Part shown: positions 11,705 through 24,048 of the stretch, piece by piece
Layout of the letters: every line of letters starts with the position of its first letter
How positions within the stretch are numbered: position 1 is the stretch's first letter
Assembly: GCF_009727055.1 (NCBI RefSeq)
Contig: NC_052357.1
Coordinates: forward strand, 90,265,454-90,329,453
Length of the DNA stretch: 64,000 bases
From: Benincasa hispida
Lineage: Eukaryota; Streptophyta; Magnoliopsida; Cucurbitales; Cucurbitaceae
Direction: 5' to 3'
The notes under the pieces: generated by a model
The model's database searches: none
What the model saw: the letters and a program-made list of their open reading frames with translations, nothing else
What the model was told of the DNA's origin: nothing
Program-made: the position numbers and the translations under genes

Positions 11705-12007
11705 AGCTTGTATTTGTTAAAAATGACTGAGGTAAAGGCCGTTTTGAACATAGAGATATTTAAAACAACTGAAACTCATAATAAGAAAATGAAAGTCTCT
11801 CCAAATGCCTATCTTTGGCACTTAAGACTGGGTCACATAAATCTCTATGGAATTGAAGCTTGTATTTGTTAAAAACGACTGAGGTAAAGGCCGTTTTGGA
11901 CATAGAGATATTTAAAACAACTAAAATTCATAATAAGAAAAGGAAAGTCTCTCCAAATGCCTATCTTTGGCACTTAAGACTGGTCATATAAATCTCTATA
12001 GAATTGA
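11705..12007 (+). repeat. 152-bp tandem duplication inside pol
   Basis: AGCTTGTATTTGTTAAAAA starts at 11,705 and again at 11,857. The two copies (11,705-11,856 and 11,857-12,007) agree at most positions and both include the LWHLR.GH pre-integrase coding segment. The second copy breaks the frame. The copies differ at several bases, so the duplication is old rather than a sequencing artefact. Confidence 0.85.
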
Positions 12008-12745
12008 GAGATTGGTTAGAATGATCATCTAAATAAGTTAGAAGACAGTTCATTACCGCCATGTGAATCCTGTCTTGAGGGTAAAATGACTAAAAGATCT
12101 TTTTCTGGAAAAGATCTTAGAGCCGAAGAACCTTTAAAGCTGGTATATTCAGACCTTTGTAGTCCTATGAATGTTAGAGCTAGAGAAGGATATGAATATT
12201 TCATCAGCTTTGTTGATGACTATTCTAGGTATGGACATATTTACCTAATTCGTCAAAAGTTCTAAATATTTGAAAATTTAAAAGAATATAAGCCTGAGGT
12301 TGAGAACCAATTAGGTAAAAAGCTTAAAACATTTCGATCAGATCGAGGTGGTAAGTATATGGACTTGGAATTCCATAACTATTCAATAGAACAAGAAATC
12401 AAGTCTCAACTCACAGCCCCTAGCATACCTTAACAAAATGGTGTGACAGAAAGGAGAAACAGAACTTTGTTGGACATGGTTCGTTCCATGATGAGTTATG
12501 CTCAATTACTAAATTCTTTCTGGAGACACGCAATTGAAACCGCAGTGTATATTTTGAACATAGCTCCCTCAAAAAGTGTTTCCAAAACACCTTACAAGCT
12601 CTAGAGAGGACGTAAAGGAAGTTTACATCACTTTAGAATTTGGGGTTGCCCAACACATATGTTGGTGTAAAATCCTAAAAAGTTTGAAAATCGTTCAAAA
12701 TTATGCTTATTTGTTGGCTACCCTAAAGAAATGAAAGGTGGTAAC

Positions 12746-14350
12746 TGATAGCTTGTAGAAATACAAGCTATTGTAGCCTTTTATTTAGAATTATCAGGGC
12801 TAATAAGTAGAATATGCGTAATAATACCAAGAATTCATGTGGAAAAGTGAGCTTACGTCGACCAGCACCAGAAATCCTCTCTAACCTTATATCATGCGTT
12901 ATTATGCATCAAAGCGTCTATTTTTGCAACTATTGCAGGAATTGACTGCATGCGTCGATCTCAGACCATCGCAAGAGTAATCACATGCGTTGATCGTCAT
13001 AGAGACTAGTTCGCCGCATGGAATGTTGCATCCATAGAGTGATAATCATGCTGGAAGATTGATCGCCAAGTGGATAGAATGCGTTGACATTTCAGGAGAA
13101 ACCAACATGAACGCATACCTTGGAAGTATCAACAGGATAAAGTGATGCTAATGTTTCCCATACCGCGAAAAAAGTAGCAATGAGTCAGAATGCAATCATC
13201 AATGCTATCAGCGTTTGAACTCTATAAATAGAGCCTTGGATCTTCATTTCAAATCATCCAAGTTTTTTCCTTAAGGTGGATTCTTGTGATCACAGATGAG
13301 AGTACGAGAAAGGCTTTCTTTGAGGTTCTTCAACTCCACAGCCCCTTTTAACTAACGATCGGAGTTTCGCCAGAGATAGAGCTCGAGAAAGACTTCTCCA
13401 CCATTCATCCATGGCACCACCAATAGCCTTGACGCATTTCGGGTGAAAAAGCAAGAGATTGCTTACATCCAGCCTTCCACCTTTCCTTTTATCTCTTTAT
13501 TGGATCACATTTTGGGTTAAGACATTAATACATTTTGTAATCAATGCATCTTTTAGTTCCTTAAGCACCATCTTCATCATCTTATTCTTCTTTATTATCA
13601 TCTACATTCATCATTTAGTTAAGTATCAAAGACTATCGCATACTCAGTCATGCGGCCTAGAGATATGGCACATGTAGCAAACCACCGAAAGGTGTACATT
13701 GCATGAGTGTAGTGAGTTAATCCTCTTTGCTTGATATGAGGATATCGTAATGCTTGTCTATGAGCTGATTAGCTACAACCAACTGCCCGAGAGGGTAAGT
13801 AGTGGGACATAGTCAAGCAAAGTAAGTTTGGTTTTTAGAGATAGGAACGATCTTATGCTCGACGCAACCATGCATTATAGAGATATAAGCATGCAATTGC
13901 CCACTGAGAGATGTGCGATGCATTAATGTGGCGAGCTGGGATTACTCGAGCGACCAAACATATTGAAGTCATCTTATTATGCGTTAACAGTTACTGCATC
14001 TCTACCAATTATTATAGTTAAACTTCCATTGCTTAATCTGTTTAGTTAGGAGTAGGAGTAGCGCATAATCCATTAACTTCTGTCTTTTTACTTTTATTTA
14101 TCGCATCAAACGCAATGCTTCACAAACATTATTGAGTTACAAGTCTCCGTGTTCGACCTTGGATCATCTCGAGAAACTTGCATTCTCGTTATACTTGGAG
14201 AGAAAGCAAGAAAACTTGTGACAGGAACACATGATTATCGCATACGTGCTTAAATGCGTATTTTCTAGTCCAACGCATGATCGTCGACGCATGGAGATTA
14301 ACGCATAACAAAAGTTTAGTGCATTTTTCCTCTCTCTTTTTCTACAAACA
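12746..14350 (+). mobile_element. Solo LTR of family C inside element 2 pol
   Basis: A 1,605-bp insertion begins TGATAGCTTGTAG and ends CAAACA, flanked by GTAAC (12,741-12,745) and ATAAC (14,351-14,355), a 5-bp target duplication with one mismatch. Removing it restores the pol frame (GG-N-FYDPQ). A related but diverged sequence is at 20,319-21,527, and the start matches the LTR at 58,415 read on the minus strand, which adjoins a gypsy-type primer site, so family C is a Ty3/gypsy LTR. A TATA-like TATAAATAGAG lies near 13,224. GCAT and ACGCAT words are unusually frequent. Frames at 13,459-13,677 and 14,164-14,436 are not supported as genes. Confidence 0.85.
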
Positions 14351-16151
14351 ATAACTTTTACGATCCTCAGGAAGATAAAGTGTTTGTGTCGACAAATGCA
14401 ACTTTCTTGGAAGAGGACCACATGAAGAATCATCAACCTTGCATTAAGCCAGTAATAGAAGAAATGTTCAGAGAAACGAAAAACGCATCAACAAGAGTTG
14501 TTGACAAAGCAAGTCCATCAACAAGAGTTGTTGATGAAACTGGTACTTTACATCCTTCTCAAGAATTGAGAATGCCTCGTCATAGTGGGAGGGTTGTGCA
14601 ACATCCTGATCGGTACATGAGTTTAACTAAAACTTAAGTTATTATACCAGATGATGGCTTAGAGGATCCATTGACTTTCAAACAAGCAATAAATGGTGTG
14701 GATAAAGACCAATGGATTAAAGCCATGGACCTTGAAATGGAATCTATGTATTTCAATTGTGTCTGAAATCTTGTAGATCAATCTGAAGAGGTAAAATCCA
14801 TCGGTTGCAAATGGATCTACAAGAGAAAACGAGAACAAGCTGGTAAGGTACAGACCTACAAAGTAAGACTTGTGGTAAAAGGGTTTACCCAAAGAGAAGG
14901 AGTAGGCTATGAAGAAACCTTCTCTCTGGTTGCCATGATAAAGTCAATAAGAACACCTTTGTCCATTGCTGCATTTTATCAACCAAAAGGGTTCGTTGAA
15001 CAGGATCGAGAGCAAAAGGTTTGCAGCCTTAATCGATCCATTTATGGGTTGAAACAAGCATCTAGATCCTGGAATATGAAATTTGATACTGCGATCAAAT
15101 CTTACAGCTTTGAACAAAATGTTGATGAACCTTATGTTTACAAGAAAATCGTTGACAAAACTATCGCTTTTCTGGTGTTGTGTGTTGATGATATTCTGCT
15201 TATTGGAAAGGAAGTAGAATTTCTAGATGACGTTAAGAGATGGCTGGCTACACAATTTCAAATGAAAGATTTGGGAGAAGCACAGTATGTTCTTGGGATC
15301 AAAATAGTTCGGAATCGCAAGAACAGAACTTTAACATTATCTCAAGCATCTTATATAGACAAGATGTTGTCTAGATATAAAATACAAAATTCCAAGAAAG
15401 GAACGTCGCCTTTCAGACATGGAATTTATCTGTCTAAGGAAAAGAGTCCTAAGACGCCGTAAGAGGTTGAAGATATGAAACGAATTCCATATGCATCAGC
15501 AGTAGGGAGTTTAATGTATGCAATGTTGTGTTCTCGTCCCACTATATGCTATGCAGATGAATAGTCAGCAGATTTCAGTCCAATCCTGGATATGATCATT
15601 GGACTGCCGTTAAGAACATTCTCAAATATCTCCGAAATTATGTACTCATGTATGGTGCTAAGGATCTGATCCTTACTGGATACACTGATTATGACTTCTA
15701 GACCGATATAGATTTGAGGAAATCAACTTCAGGGTCAGTATTCACACTGAATGGAGGAGTAGTAGTGTGGAGAAGTATTAAGCAAAGTTGTATTGCTGAC
15801 TTCACAATGGAAGTTGAGTATGTAGCTACAAGTGAAGCGGCGAAAGAAGCAGTATGGCTCAGAAAGTTCCTAACGAATTTGGAAATAGTTCCAAATATGC
15901 ACCTGCCAGTCACTCTCTATTGTGATAACAGTAGAGCAGTTGCAAATTCAAAAGAACCTTGAAGCTATAAACGAGGAAAGCGCATCGAGAGGAAGTACCA
16001 TCTCATCAGGGAGAATGTACACAGAGGAGACGTGATCATCACGCAGATAGCCTCACAAGACAACTTAGCTAATCCATTTACGAAGGCTCTCTCAGCTAAA
16101 GTGTTCGAGGGTCACCTAGTAGGACTAGGTCTACAAGATATTTGTAACTAA

Positions 16152-16285
16152 GGCAAGTGGGAGATTTTATGGGTATCTGATGCCCTAGTTTACTATATTT
16201 GTTATGTTTATTCTTTTAGTGTAACTCAACATTGTATATATTTGCAAATATTGATCCACTGGAGTTTCAGTCCAAGTGGGAGTAT
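16152..16285 (+). other. 3' untranslated tail and polypurine tract of element 2
   Basis: AAGTGGGAG occurs twice, at about 16,155 after the stop codon and at 16,274, the second directly before the LTR start TGTTGGG. The second is the expected polypurine tract (16,274-16,285). The first may be a central or decoy tract. The same pair occurs in the copy at 39,912 and 40,027. Confidence 0.75.
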
Positions 16286-16761
16286 TGTTGGGTTGTGTGT
16301 CCTAAAACTCGCAGTTTGTAAAGTTAAAAACATTCTATTATCAATAAAGATGTTATTCAATATTTCTTCAATAAAGTTGTTATTGAATCTTTAAATTGCA
16401 TTCATACAGTCTAAAATCTAATAAAATAAGATCCATGATTATTACATGAATACTTGAACTTTACGTAGAGACATAGAGATGGATCAAGTTTAAGTAAATA
16501 GCCAAAATGGTCTATAGTATATGAATAAGGTTGGATGTCTTATTCTGGCAACACTATTGAAAGTGGCTTACTCTGTAGCGGTCACACGTTGTTGTAAAGG
16601 TGCTACAAACGAAGTAATCCTGATTCGTTCATGTATTGACATAAGTAGTGGGAGTGCCCTATGCAATGAGTTTACATAAGATCAGACCAAGAAATAAGTC
16701 ACTCTTACTTTGTGGCGCTGTTTACTATTTAAGACTGACTATTTCACTTAGATGACCTAGA
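16286..16761 (+). mobile_element. 3' LTR of element 2 (family B), left part
   Basis: It begins TGTTGGGTTGTGTGTCC and aligns with 40,038-40,513. It is interrupted after CTAGA at 16,761 by a solo family A LTR and resumes at 18,794. The full LTR is about 2.0 kb once the insertion is removed. Confidence 0.9.
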
Positions 16762-18793
16762 TGTTGGGATTGGTGTCCTAGTTCTCCCGGAGTCTCGTTG
16801 TTTTGTAAAGATACACATTGTTTGATGAATAAAATAAGTGTTATTTAATTATGGCATTTACTCATATCCAATAAATAATGCTCCTTGGTTATCTTATATG
16901 AACTTAAACATATATATGTGATATACAAGTGGATCATGCTTTAAGTGATAACCTAAATAAGTTTGTAGTATAAGGATTAAGGTGGGATACCTGATCCTAG
17001 TGACACTATGGATACGACCCACTTTGTAGAGGTTTGCAAGTGTTGTAAACTACTATAGATGGTAGATCCTGACCATTCATGTAGAGACGTTCGAGTGGGG
17101 GTGTCCTATACAAAGAGTTTGTATAAGACCTGGACCACGAGATGACTAGACTCTATATATAATATCATTAATACTAGAGACTTACATCTCACCTAAACGA
17201 CCATAGGTGACACGACCTCAATCCTGAGTATCTTGGAAACTCCAGCCTTTGAGGGTGGTACTTTGATTAGTATGGGTGAGAGTGGCTAGATTGCAACTCA
17301 ACATGCTTACCTTTTTGGAGACTTGTTTGATTTGGGAGCTAGGAACTCAATCCACAAGATGGAATTCACTCCTTTCCCAAAGCAGGGATAAATAGAGAGA
17401 TGGCTCCCTTAAGAGCTGGTTCCGGGGCTTGAACATAGTAGAACTATGACTTATGTTCATTAGAGGGATTAGTGGTACTTAAGGAGTTTGATGTAACTAC
17501 AAGGGCATAACGGTTATTGGCCCAGTTGTACTTACGAGCGATCGGTGAAGGGTTGTCGCACTGCTGATTGGTTAAGATGGATACATAATATATCTATGGT
17601 AAGGAGAGTTCAGCTGTCGATCTTTAGTGGAGTGCCTGGTAGTTAATGGATGGTGGATCCTGTGATAAAGAGTTTAGTCAGTTATTCACGTACCGTTGGA
17701 ACTTTGAGCTACAGGTTCAGCTCAATGGATTCAGTTGAGGATCAATTCTTGGTGCTGATTTGAAATGTTCAAATTGACAAGAGGTATTTTGATTATATAT
17801 GATATAATCGGTATGATGTATGAGATACATCTAGTGGAGGATTGAAGTAAATAAGATTTACATTAAGTACCATGGAATAGAAAAAGAACTATGATTTATA
17901 TGCTTCATGAGATGAAATATTAAAACTATATGTTATAAATATAATATGATAAGTTGGTTATCATTTATATTTATAATAATATTAATTATTGGATAATTAA
18001 TTTTTTTCTTTAATAACCAATTTAATGGGAGGTTATTGGTGGTTCATGGTAACCATGAGATAAAAGGAAATTTTTTTCCCTAATTTAGTAAGTTTTTACA
18101 AAAGGTTGAAAAATTGTTTTGAGATTTCTCTCTCGCAAAAAGAAACTCACGGAAGTTGTCAAGTAATACAGATTTACTAAGCAACATCTTGAGCGAAGTA
18201 AATAATCGTGTAGTGTTTTATAGGCGACAGACACTAAGCTAAATGATGAGCTAAACGATCGCTTAGCTTTAGCTAAACGATTGGGCATCAACCTATGCAA
18301 TAGGTTCCTTACTTCTCCCATTTGCCCAATCGTGTACATGATTATTCATTCCTTCTTCTCTGCCTCATACCAAGTCCACATAGAGCCCACCCTCTGGATT
18401 TTCATACTGAGAATACCAAGGTAACCTTCTTAGTGGTGTCATACTTAACTCGATACCGTCGAGGTTTTGTGGAGGCCGTTCATGTTGCTGGGGAGTTTGT
18501 GACCGAGGCGATCGCTGAGGGCGAGGGTGAAGTGTTCGTGCAGTGTTGCGGTGGTGTTGTTCGAGTGTTCAAGGTTGCTGTGTTCAAGCGTTCATGAGCA
18601 AGGAGCATGGAGACGAGTCTACAAACGTTTGTAGCATTTATCCTTATTCATTTGATTGTTCATATTGTAATTTATGTATTGATTGCATAACTGTATGTTT
18701 TGTGTTCGACTGTAATTGTAATGTTCATACATGATTGTAATTTGGAATGATCTTTTCCGCTGCTCATGAAAATCTTGAGTTCGATTTCCTACA
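16762..18793 (+). mobile_element. Solo LTR of family A in element 2's 3' LTR
   Basis: A 2,032-bp sequence begins TGTTGGGATTGGTGTCC and ends CCTACA. It is flanked by CTAGA (16,757-16,761) and CTAGG (18,794-18,798), a target duplication with one mismatch; the uninterrupted site CCTAGGTAACTCG is seen at 40,508. It is the most complete + strand family A LTR in the window and the reference for the other copies. It carries the hairpin AACCTAT-GCA-ATAGGTT (18,290-18,306) and ACGATCG words. No internal domain follows, so it is a solo LTR left by LTR-LTR recombination. Short open frames at 18,322-18,734 are not conserved and not called. Confidence 0.9.
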
Positions 18794-20318
18794 CTAGGTA
18801 GCCCAATCTTAATCCTAAGCTAACTATGAATTCCTGTTTACTCGGGATTATCCTTAAATTTGTATGGGTGAGGGTTGGCTCAATAAGCCTCCCATTTCAG
18901 GGGTAAGACCGGGTAGATAGCTGGGGACATAGGGTGTAAGGCGGAATTCACGTCTATCCAATTTAGGGATGGGAGAAAGGTTGTACTCTTAAGTATTGAA
19001 TCCAGGTCTTGAACAAAGGGCCCCACCCTTTCACTAGCCCAAGTGGGATTCGGTTTAGTGATTGGATCATAAACCAAATTGTTCATTAGAGGATCAGTAG
19101 GAACTTAAGGAAGAAGATGTAATATCAGCGGTAAAACATCATATAGACCCAACCGTTATTACAAACAACCTGTGAAAGGTCCACTTATTGGTTATGGTTA
19201 AATCATGTGGACACAAATATATCTACAGTGAGGAAAGTGCAACTATCGAGCTATAATGGTATGACATGATAGTTACCAAATAACTTATTAATTCGATCTA
19301 AAGAGTTTTAGCCAATTAATCTTAATCCTTGGAGCTCATAATCTGTAGGTCCATAAGGTCCCTTTACTAGCTTGTAAAACATGAACACCTTGAATTATTA
19401 TATTGAATGAATTTGGAACAATATCAATATGAATTGTTCAAATTGAATTTTAATTTGAAAATGTTCAAATTGAAATTAGGGTTTGAATTTGAATAAATTC
19501 AATTTCAAATTAGGGTCTGTATAATTATATTTGATATAATTAATGTTTAATTTATTGAAATTAAACAAAATTGGAGTGTTTATGATATTTAAATGTTGAT
19601 TTAAATATTAATTACATGAATAAAATTCATGTTTAAAATTTTGTGTGTGATTAATTTAATATTTGATATTAAATTAAATTAATTAATTAAATATGTTTAA
19701 ATCAAAAATTAATTTTCCATTTTTTTCAATTTCAGAAATTGAAATTTAGGTTTTGATTTTAAATTAATTTTGAATTAATTAAAAATTAGAAAAATTGGAA
19801 AATTGAAAATTGATTAAGAAAGTGGGTTTTCCCACTTTTCTCAAGCATGAGGTGTGTCCCATGTAAAATGACACAATTTTCCCACCTACTTGCACTTGAT
19901 TTCTCAAAGTAGTTGCTGGCCATTAATCAGATTGGAAATGCTTGCATGCTGAGAATTAATAAAAGCCTCAATTTTTTTTTAAAGAAAATGATGATTTTCG
20001 GGCTAGAAATCTGATTTTCAAACTTGATCTTCTTCTCTCAAACCCATGATATTTTCATCACAAATTCACTCAAATCTGAGTTCCACCATTCAAATTCAAG
20101 ACTGAGAATAGTAGAGAAGATCTCTTGGTGGTTCACTATCGATTTGGAGCTGAATTGGAGTGAAGAACAACTTGGAATTGAAAGTATTCATCAAAGGTAT
20201 GTTCATCTTGAAACCCACTTTTGATTTTCTGAAATAGCATGCTTTAGAACTCAATTAAATATAATTAGAGTACTTATTGATTTTGTTTGCTTCTGTTGCA
20301 TGCTGGTATATCCTATCA
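18794..20318 (+). mobile_element. 3' LTR of element 2 (family B), right part
   Basis: It continues the LTR interrupted at 16,761 and ends ...CCTATCA at 20,318, the same edge as at 8,825. It contains the hairpin GAAAGTGGG-TTTT-CCCACTTTTC near 19,817. Beyond 20,318 the sequence is family C LTR, the target of the whole element. Confidence 0.88.
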
Positions 20319-21527
20319 AGATTATGATGGCATTTCACCTACCGCAGCAAGAATGGCGATGGTTCAGAGTGAGATTACCAAAGTTGTCGACGTTTGAGCT
20401 TTATAAATAGAGCCTTGGAATCCAAATTCAAGCATCCGGGACTCTGCCTTCGGCAAATTCTTGGGATCACAGACGAGAGCATAAGCAAAAATTCTTTGAG
20501 AGTTCTTCATTTCCACAACTTCCTTCAATTGACGACTGAAGCTTCGCCGGAGATAGAGCTCAAGAGAGACTACTCCACCGCCCATCCATTGCACCACCGG
20601 CAACCTTGACACACATCTGATGGAAGCAAGAGATTGCCTACATCTTGCCTTCCACCTCTCTTCTCACCTCTGTATTGTATTACATTTTGGCTTAAGACGT
20701 TAATACATTTTGTAATCAATGCATCTTTTTAATTCCTTCAACATCATTTTCATCATCTTCTTCTACTTTATCATCTTTTTCTTCCACCGCAATGAGTTAA
20801 GTGTGGATTGCAAGAGTTATCGCATATTCAATCATGTGACATAGAGATATGACACTTGTAGCAAACCACCGAGAGGTGTGCGTTGCGCGAGTATAGTGAA
20901 TCAATCCCGTTTATTTAGTGCAAGGCCATCACAATGCTTGTCTATGAGTAGAGTAGATATAACCAACTGTCCGAGAGGGTAAGTAGTGAAACTCATTAAG
21001 CAAAGTAAGTAGTGTTCCTAGAGATAGGAATAACCTTATGCTCAACGCAACCATGCATTATAGTGGCTGACCACCGAGAGGTGTGCGATGCGTTAGTATG
21101 GCGAGTTGAGATTACCCTTCCGACCAAACTTAAGGACATCTCCTTCACAACTCTATTTCTCCATGCATCTTATTATGCGTTAACAGTTGCCGCATCTCTA
21201 CCAATTATCATAGTCAAACTTCAATTGTTCAGTCTGTTTAACTAAGAGTAGGAGTAGTGCATAGTTAATCAGATTCTTTCTTTTTATTTTTTCCCACCTC
21301 AAATGCATTACTTTTCAATCATCGTTTAGTTGTAAGTCCCCGTGTTCAACCTCGGATCATCCCAAGAAACTTGTGATCTCGTTACACTTGGCGAGAGAAC
21401 AAGAAAACTTGTGACAGGAATGCATGGTTATCACATACATGATTAATGCATAATGGATATTCTTCATATTAACACATGATCATCGCATGACCATCAACGC
21501 ATGACAATTAACGCATATCAGTAGAAC
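20319..21527 (+). mobile_element. Family C gypsy LTR, right part
   Basis: This resembles 13,200-14,350: a TATA-like TATAAATAGAGCC near 20,402, AGACGTTAATACATTTTG near 20,695, CCGAGAGGTGTGCG phrases, and GAGAGAACAAGAAAACTTGTGACAGG near 21,390. The left part is missing because element 2 inserted here and its other flank is outside the window. The right end is approximate. The short ORFs here (20,394-20,612 on both strands; 21,012-21,245) are not supported. Confidence 0.75.
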
Positions 21528-22310
21528 AATTCCTCCTCAATAGGGACCCACAAACTTCTTAGGTCAAACAAGGAATAGAGTTCACAATTTCCACTCCCAA
21601 TTATGGACCAAACACACCCTCAGTGATTTTTACTCTAACAATACTTTTGAAAATTTTATAATAGTCAAGATTATTTTGCAACATCCCTTGAAAAAAGATA
21701 ATTTTGTAATTTTTTAGAAAGTATAAGGATATTTTTGTAACACATGAGAAATTTTCTTATAATTTAGCCTTTCTTTTGTTATTCCATTCTAAAACATCTA
21801 TGAAATAGGTATTCTTTCAATTATAAAACAATAACGATCGGTTTGGGAGCATCACCGAATCCAAGCATTTCGAGTCCAATAGTCAATTCTAATGGAAATG
21901 AGAGAATATCTCTAATATTTGAATTTAATCAAATACAATTTGAAGGGGTTTGTTACATCCAATGGAGCTCTTGAGAAATCACCATATTTAAAATAACACC
22001 TTTAATGGTCCATTTGATGTAGATCAATTTTATGTTATGTTTAAGTTAAATATTTGTGTTTGGACTTTAGATACATAAGATAATTAATATAAAGAAAATT
22101 AAACCTTTGTATTTATTTTCTAGTTGTTGTTATGAAATTTAAATAAAATGTATATTTATGAATTCATCAAAATTTATTGAATGACTTTAAAATTTGCCCA
22201 AACTCTTATGTGATTGAAAAGTTTACTTATACTTTTAATGAAATAAAATAAAATTTATACCAATTTTTTTTCAAAACCAACTATTCATGTATACAATTGT
22301 TATATGCAAA
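21528..22310. other. AT-rich intergenic DNA without a recognised gene
   Basis: AT-rich unique-looking DNA just outside the LTR tower. I see no coding pattern, no RNA gene and no clear repeat edge. Confidence 0.6.
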
Positions 22311-22314
22311 TAAA

Positions 22315-22905
22315 AAGTAGGGCAAATATGTATTTATATCCCTGAATTTTCCAGGGTTGTGTCAATACAAATCCTAAATTAATAATCATATCACTTTAAA
22401 TCTTGAACTTTGGATTGTATCAATTTAAACTCTAAACTAATAATTTTATCAATTCAAATTCTGAACTCTGGTAAGTGTATCAATTTAAATCCTATATAAT
22501 ATTTTATTTAGATAAACATCATATGAGACTTATAATTTTATCAATTTACATCTCTAATTTACACGAAACAATTTAGACATTCAATTAAAATTTATGAAAA
22601 ATATCCATTCATATTATAATTGTCAATTTTATTAAATCAACATTGGTAAGCATCTACATACATATCATAATTTATACATTGACGATTAAAAATATAATTC
22701 TAATAAACGTTAGTTCTAGATCAATTCACTTATAACAATTTATAAGTCTGAAGGAAAAAAAATTAAATGTTTTGAATAATATTTTTCAAACTAAATCTGA
22801 AAAAATGTATAAATTGATATATTTATGAAAGTTTAATGTTTAAATTGATATAATTATTAATTTAAAGTTTAAATTGATACAAATTTAAGTTCATACCACT
22901 TCTTC
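22315..22905. repeat. Foldback-type element 1 (degenerate inverted arms)
   Basis: The left arm repeats a phrase of the form ATCAATTTAAATCCTGAACT about every 45 bases (about 22,330-22,560). The right arm carries its reverse complement, such as AGTTTAAATTGATAC (about 22,800-22,890). The arms are diverged. There is no coding content. This looks like a non-autonomous foldback or MITE-like repeat; the superfamily cannot be named from the sequence. Confidence 0.55.
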
Positions 22906-23104
22906 TGAAACTTACATATATAAATTGATATTTAGTTTCAATTATTCTTAGAAATCCAAGTTTGAAATGATCTCTAGAAGATTGAAAACTACAACTAGAA
23001 ATCAAATTGGCACTCACGTCAAGAAATTATTAATCAAATATTAAAAATGCAAAATAATTTCATCCTCCAAAGTTTAAGCTCATGACAAATCACAATATTT
23101 AATT

Positions 23105-23695
23105 ATATTATAAAATATCTTTTTGGTCCCTAGATTTTGGGTGTAATTTCTATTTGGTCCCTAACTTTTTAAATGTTATACATTTGGTTCTTAAGTTTTC
23201 AGTTTTGTTTCAACTTAATCCCTAAATTTCAAAATGTTAAAATTTTACCCTTGAGATTTAGACTTCGTTTTAATTTGGTCCTTAGGTTTCAAGGTTTTAC
23301 ATTTTTAACCTCAATTTTTCATTAAAATACTAACTTTCAATATTGATGTCAATCTCTATTAACTAATTAGAAATAATTATGAAGTGAAATTTTGAATTCA
23401 ATTTTAAAAGTGAAACTTAATTTATTATAATTCTTTTAATGATTTTACATTTATTAATATAAATTAATACTAAAGACAGAAAAGGAATATTCAGTGAATA
23501 AATGAGTTTAAAAGTGTAAATCTTGAAAGATATGAACCAAATTGAAGCAAAACTTAAATGTCAAGGATAAAATTATAATATTTTGAAATTTAAGAACTAT
23601 ATTGAAACTAAATTCAAAACTTAAAAACTAAATGTGTTACATTTTGAAACCTATGGACGGAATAAAAACTATATCCAAAACCTAGAAATTATTTT
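23105..23695. repeat. Foldback-type element 2 (TTTGGTCCCTA arms)
   Basis: The left arm contains several copies of a ~40-base phrase with TTTGGTCCCTA (23,130-23,300). The right arm (23,520-23,690) holds the reverse complement, for example AACTAAATGTGTTACATTT against AAATGTTATACATTTGGTT. Outer ends also pair (TTTTGGTCCCTAGATTTTGG against CCAAAACCTAG). It has the same architecture as the element at 22,315 with a different phrase, and no coding content. Confidence 0.6.
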
Positions 23696-24048
23696 TTTTC
23701 TTAATTCTTTATCCAAAAGGACAGCAAAGCAATGACATCATCTATATCCCATTAAATTATGAAAAAGAAAATACTTCGTTACAAATATTTCAATTATAAT
23801 AGTCTTGACTATTATCCTTTCATAAACTTATCAATAGCTATTACATAGTCAAGAGTGGGATGAAAACTCAACATTATTTTATATTTAATCTAGTCAGCAT
23901 TCTAGACAGTGTTGAACAAAAAGTAAACATATTTAATTGTTGTTATTTTAGATTTAATCTAGGAAGTTTTGTTTTGTTTTTTCTTTTTTTAACAAACAGC
24001 ACAAACAAAGCTTACAATAATTTTTCGTCAAACAGCACAAACATGCTC

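Larger units (their letters stand above)
11154..16151 (+). pseudogene. Decayed copia gag-pol of element 2, interrupted by an LTR
   Basis: A family B gag-pol, in two pieces (11,154-12,745 and 14,351-16,151) around a solo LTR. The gag start MSNSSRILAS is followed after about 50 codons by protease (IIDSGVANH near 11,392), so gag is largely deleted. The open frame 11,453-11,872 covers the region before integrase and ends in AYLWHLRLGHINL. A 152-bp tandem duplication follows. Integrase shows VDDYSR (about 12,215) and RSDRGG (about 12,337). After the LTR the frame resumes as FVSTNATFLEEDH. The RT frame at 14,872-15,462 is open for 196 codons and keeps CVDD (15,181-15,192), but about 25 codons including the first catalytic aspartate motif (MDVKTAFLNG in element 1) are missing at about 14,980. 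RNase H ends near 16,151. Stops and frameshifts make it inactive. Confidence 0.9.
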
